Of a stretch of 64,000 bases of DNA, positions 58,801 through 64,000 are shown one piece after another. The stretch comes from Ascidia mentula (taxonomy: Eukaryota; Chordata; Ascidiacea; Phlebobranchia; Ascidiidae). Under the pieces are notes generated by a model. The model had not been told where the DNA came from, did no database searches, and worked only from the letters and a program-made list of their open reading frames with translations. The position numbers and the translations under genes are program-made. The stretch is taken from contig OX387204.1 in NCBI GenBank assembly GCA_947561715.1, positions 12,405,001 through 12,469,000 of the forward strand, written 5' to 3'. Position 1 is the stretch's first letter, and every line of letters begins with the position of its first letter.

Positions 58801-61800
58801 CGTTTTTGTCACGTTCATCTCTGCAAAAAGGACACAAAATTATTCCATTTTCCAAATTGTGCATTACATATCATTGTATTTGTGATGCTAGGTGATTAGT
58901 CAAGTTAATAACATATTGGCATATATATAAATTTTTGTCAAAAGTTTTTTTTTTTCAACGCAACACTGTCGTGCAAGTTTAGTACTGGAAACATCAGTAT
59001 TCTGTGGAACAAAATGTTAATGCACTTTGTATTGTTTAACCTATCATGCCTCTTGACACTGCCCAGTCTGACTGAACAAACCATCATACACGACACAAAG
59101 GCCAAAGTTCATGTGGCTGCAACAGGGCTGTAACTTGTTACAATGCCAAAAGTGTTACATAAGGAAGTTTTTTGGTTAATTTAAAAAGCTGAAAATGGTT
59201 TGGGAATTAAAATATTGCACTGAAAATATTTTTGCTTACCTTTGATAATGTTGCACCAGAATAAAGATATTATCCACACCAACAGCAAGTGTAAGAAAAG
59301 GAACCACCTCAACAATAATGAGGGTCATTGGCACACCACAGTAACTGAAAATTCCCAGTGACATGGCAACCGAACAAAGTACAATGAGAACTCCAGATAA
59401 ACCCACAACAAGTTGACCATCAATCTACATAAATACAACATTTGTGTCCATAAGTAACAAGTTAGATTTTAATTGAACACATTTGTTTTTAGTGTAAACA
59501 TGGCTTGAAACCTAATAGGAGTTACAAAGACAACATTTTTAACTCGGCAGTTTAGTTTAAAAAAAGCTCAAACAGTTTGGAAAGAAAAATGTATGTGCAG
59601 CATTGCTGCTGGAACAGACCGAGACAGTTAATGGTGTAAGTGTTTGCCGAAAAGATTCACAAACATTTCAATGCAAATATAAAAGTTCATTATAGGTTAT
59701 TTATGCAGTAACCTTGTTGACACTATTACACAACAGACTAAATTTTAACCCTGAAGAGGAAGTGTGTTACAAACAACAAGTTACCATGATTCGACTCAAG
59801 CTGCAATTTCCCAATTTGCCCAGAGCGATTGCAACATAAGCAAACATGATGAGATATGATGTTAGGATTGTCATGATGTCGGCTCCAGATTCTCGATTAA
59901 TTTCGTCTTCGATTGAACGCTCAGCAGAAAAGCTCACAGAAAGGTTGGTGTCCAATCGCTTGCTGTAGTTTTTCATGTGTTCGATGTACCTTAAAAAGCA
60001 ATAAAATTGAATTTTGTGTATTACAGTCAAGCCATCTTGGGGTTTCAAAGCACATTTAAATGTTACTAAATGAAAACCATCATTAATTGTTTTCAATACA
60101 AAAACAGGACATCCTTTTTTATAACAAGTGCTTGTCATGATCTCATTAATTGTCTATTTCACAAATGCCATTTTGTACTACAATTATTTCTGAAATAGAA
60201 GCAGAACAATATCTTTATTATCATCTGTCACTTAAAATGCTCCAAATAAACACTTACTTCAATTCCCATGCCAAAGCCTTTTCCAGATCCTCTGACTTGT
60301 TGTGATAATTTGTGACAGGAATTGTGATAACAGCAGCAGTTGCATTTATATAATTATTGCCATCATAATTTCCCAGTGCCACCCATGGAAAGACTGGCCC
60401 CCCATATGTTCCAAGACATGAAAGGTGAAGCTTTGTGGCATCATCGATGGAAGCTGGGCCACTGGGAAACAAAGGAGTATTCTATTTTCTATCAAAGAAA
60501 TTTGTAGGTATGGCCTCTATGCATAAAAAAAATTTTTTTCCAGAAAGATTTTGCATACATATTTATTATGTAGGTCATTATTATCACATAATAATATATA
60601 TAAAGTTACTTTAAATTTTTTTTTTAGTTTTACCTTGTACAAGCCATCAGGTGATCGTGGTAGTCGGCATACACAAAAAAACCATCAGTTGAAACTTTGT
60701 TAAGTGTGTCCAAGTCATTTTGGAAATAGTTCAGAACAGACATAATGGTACAATTATTGTTGTAAGGTGCCAAAGGTTTCACGCAAATATCCTGGAGGGT
60801 CACATTCTGTCCATTGTATTCTGCATTTATTGCTTCCACTTCAAGTTGCAGTGCCAACATCTAGTTTTTGAGCAAGGTTGTATTTAGGACTGAGTATAGC
60901 ATATTTTCTTAAAATGCATTTCAAAAAACTGTGGCTAGCATATCGTAAGTTGTTGAACCATCAAGAGTGATTACTAAGCATCACATTAAAGCGGACTTCC
61001 CACAGGACTACAACATGCGAGTCTTACTGACAAAAACATGATCTCACCTCAGTCAAAACATCCTTTTGAAGGATTGGGCCAAAAGGAACATGCTGCTGGT
61101 CTGCTGGATCAGTGCTATCAGTGTAAGGATCATATATTGATCTCTTGCTGAATGGAGCAGTTATAATCAACTGCTCAGTTCTGAAACAACAAATAAATAT
61201 GGAAACATTTCTCAAAACATATACAGCAGTTTTATTGAAGTACTTTGCAGCATTAATTTGTCTGAACAACATGCTTACCTATAAAATGGGCCGAAGTGTG
61301 TGTCATAGTATTCCTTTCGAATGCGAGCTTGACTGGTAGGTGCTGACCACAACTCCACAGGATCAGTGGTGACTGTCATAAATTTCAGGCCAGCAGATGC
61401 AACCGCAACCAAAATCACTCCTACCATATACAATTTAGGCATTAATTTATAGAAAAGGGGCTTAAATGAATGGTTGTAACAACGAACCGCATAATAATGT
61501 GGTCATAGGGTATTTTGCACATATTGTGCCCAAAGAAGTGAATGTTCGCTGCAGCAGAAGTTCAAGTTTTAATCCCAGTTTTTCAAGCATTCCAATGTCA
61601 TCAAGGTTTTCAAGGGGCTTTACAATCCTAAAAAAAAATTTTCCCTTTACAGACTGACAAACTTTTACATTGATTTAGAGAAATAAAACAGAAAAATGGC
61701 AAATATTAAGATGAATTTTAATGCAGTGATGCACAATAACAAATTAAGCAACATTTCATTACAGTTAAAAGTGTTACCCATTTGAACGCAGCCCAAGGTC

Positions 61801-63833
61801 GTCATCCTGTGCACTAATGGAGTTTTCCTCCACCACAGAGCAGCAAGTTTCATCCATTTGTGAGTAAGATTTGCTTCCACAACATTTTGTGACATACGCA
61901 ATGATCACAGTGGTAACTGAACAAAATTAAGATTATTTTCACAACATATCATACTGAGCACAATGGTATACATGTTTTTACATACTAAAAAGAGCAAAGA
62001 AGCCAGCATACACACAAAGCATAACAACATAGTAGCCATCTATCCCAAATATTGTCCATTTTGGCACTGGTTGAGGTGGTGTAGGTGGTGGACCCGAACA
62101 GGAGCCAGGACAATCATTGCAACTGCATGGACCTTAATACATAGTTTGCCTTTAACCTTACATTTTAATAATAAGAAAGATAGTTTTTTAAATGCATATT
62201 AAAAAAATGATTCTAATGTTAGCAACCGGCAAACTGCAAGAAAGTTACGTTGGCACAATACCAAAACAATGCAGCACTGCAAATAAACCTTCGGCACCTA
62301 TTGCCAATAAGTGAAGGGTAATTGGCAATCACAGAACAATATGGATCAAAGTTCAGTTTGAAAACAACGCTGTTGTTGTAAGGGCAAAAAGGAAATAAAT
62401 TGGCAAAAACTCTTTTAGAAAACCTAGTTTTTTTGTAAGTTACAACCAGAGCAAATCCAATTAGCTGTGAAAAAAAACTTTATACATGCACAGCAGTTGT
62501 TCTCTAATATTTTGTGGGGCTTGGTCTTGCAACAAAAAAAACAAACCTACCTTCTCCAGTGACGGCACATGCCTGGTCACATCTGGTTGTAGAGTAATTC
62601 ATTCCCTTGCCAGGCCCATCAACAAAAAGAGCATTAATTTGAAATGGTGCAAGACCATTGTTGATGTCATTCATATAAGAGATCCATTTCTGGTTTATAG
62701 AAGACGGTATAAAAATCAACAATAGAAACTGTCACTACAAATGCAATAATACACACATGTGCAGTGCACTTGTCAGCATACGGACCACACAGCAATTTTA
62801 TTGCTGGGGCATTTGTTGAAGGGCTTGTGACATGCACACATGAGTTAAACATGGAGTAAGCGAAGTCATTGTTGATTGTGTAGTTGAGAATTTTTACATA
62901 CGTTCTGTTGTTGAAACTGTAAATTCCTGCAGAAGCTGAAAGAAACCTTTTTTTTTAGACTTTTTTGCCCAAACACATACATTGTATATGCCATCAAAAT
63001 ATAAAAATATATTTTTTTTTTGATAAAAAGTAAGAGAGAAAAAACAGCCACAGTCTTACATGTATTTTCTCTTTCAAAAGCATAAGTAAATGTGCTCTGA
63101 TCAGGACTGCATGTCATTTCGCAGTAAAGTGCTACAAAGTTCCTGTAGCAACTTGGACACCTTGACAAATATTGAAAGGGCAACTGTAGGTTGGTTTTCA
63201 AAGTTTTTAGCTGGTTTATGCTGCAGCAAGTTTTGGTGTCCTTGGGGCCTAATAGAAAAACAAGATTAGTCGCTGGACTTCTAATATTATGTATGAATGC
63301 TGGTAACTATTAATGACCTTTATACATATAAGGACATATTTCTTGTAACAGTTGTAGCCCCTCCTTCTCCAACAAAGGTACGGATTTATTGTTGTAAAAG
63401 CAGTTTAAATTCTTTCCATTTGCGGTGTTGTTGGCACACTCATCATACATCATACAGTAACCCGGTTTGCGAATCAAGTCTGCATTGACCTGCAGCCAAA
63501 ATATATCAGGTAAACACACTTTGTTGCTAATCAAATTACCAAAGCTACGTCTACATAATAGACACAGAGTCCAAAGGGCAACAGTAGACCTGTGTGTACA
63601 CAAGTGTTTAATGGGTCTTAAAAACTAGATCAAGACTTGTTTGTATGTCAAGTGAGGGCCAGTACAAACTACAAACACCAAATGTGAAATTAATTTATAT
63701 TTGAAGGTGTTATAAAAGTACTAGAATATATCATGTATCACTATTATACATTAAACCACATATACACGAATATACTTACAATGCAAAACAGACTGCCAAG
63801 CAGCAGACCAGAAATGATGTATTTCCACATCAT
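52870..63833 (-). CDS. NPC1: NPC intracellular cholesterol transporter 1
   Basis: Late-endosome/lysosome membrane protein that takes cholesterol from NPC2 and exports it. Twenty-seven exons on minus: 63780-63833, 63318-63489, 63060-63248, 62757-62935, 62551-62689, 61986-62132, 61778-61916, 61488-61627, 61279-61420, 61048-61180, 60634-60860, 60258-60461, 59785-59989, 59240-59424, 58708-58820, 58210-58334, 57618-57771, 57175-57286, 56727-56879, 56246-56369, 55747-55880, 55404-55468, 54991-55179, 54466-54635, 53806-53919, 53353-53515, 52870-53051; 1,350 residues. Signal peptide, then the Cys-rich sterol-binding domain ([20 protein letters not shown]), first membrane span near 277-292, middle luminal loop ([16 protein letters not shown]), sterol-sensing domain about 660-830 ([16 protein letters not shown]), Cys-rich loop ([13 protein letters not shown]), last spans 1142-1290 ([32 protein letters not shown]). 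The 60-residue tail ends HTVNALIA rather than the human LLNF. Confidence 0.97.
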
Positions 63834-64000
63834 TATTTAAAATATCTTATTACACCCTGCAAAATACAGATAGTTATAGCCTATGTTAGATTTTTAGGCA
63901 TGTCAAAGTTCTGAACAATTTTAAATAATTCAACTACATAAACTTTTATTTTCGTATCATTTTTTATGCTTATCACATGTTTTTAACAATAAGTAAAGTA

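Noticed and set aside
1-64000. CRISPR array, rRNA genes, or whole retrovirus-like elements
   Set aside because: No spaced identical repeats, no rRNA-like sequence, and no reverse transcriptase, integrase, capsid or long terminal repeats were noticed.

Overview
This window is animal nuclear DNA. The compact genes, small introns, chordate-type protein families and block-like CpG content suggest a tunicate such as Ciona; that assignment is inference from sequence style, not from a match. Six genes are recognisable and a seventh is coherent but unknown. All exon models were read by eye from splice consensus and reading-frame phase, and in each of the main genes the summed exon length is an exact multiple of three.

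Layout, left to right: a fragment of an unknown minus-strand gene at the left edge; a soluble guanylate cyclase subunit on plus (2911-7512); a repeat-rich gap (7.7-9.7 kb); a large myosin phosphatase targeting subunit gene (PPP1R12/MYPT) on minus (30826 down to 10235); an R-Ras small GTPase on minus (39949-35035), with a perfect 81-bp hairpin just past its stop; ribosomal protein P1 on minus (45443-43577), head to head with eIF2B beta on plus (46038-48051); an unknown three-exon transmembrane-like protein on plus (48834-52064); and NPC1, the lysosomal cholesterol exporter, on minus (63833-52870).

The genes are not an operon. They cover NO/cGMP signalling, actomyosin control, Ras signalling, translation and sterol transport. 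The cyclase and the myosin phosphatase are linked in known biology (cGMP-dependent kinase acts on MYPT through its C-terminal leucine zipper), but their adjacency here may be chance.

The most interesting part is the 3' half of the PPP1R12 gene. It carries two interchangeable leucine-zipper terminal exons, a third possible end with a cysteine-rich hydrophobic tail, and a CpG-rich intronic stretch with a CArG box upstream of a methionine-bearing exon, which could drive a short zipper-only isoform. Other points are a lysine in place of the usual transition-state arginine in the cyclase, an NPC1 tail without the human di-leucine ending, a foldback repeat family with long flanking duplications, and CpG-poor and CpG-rich blocks that change in the middle of genes.
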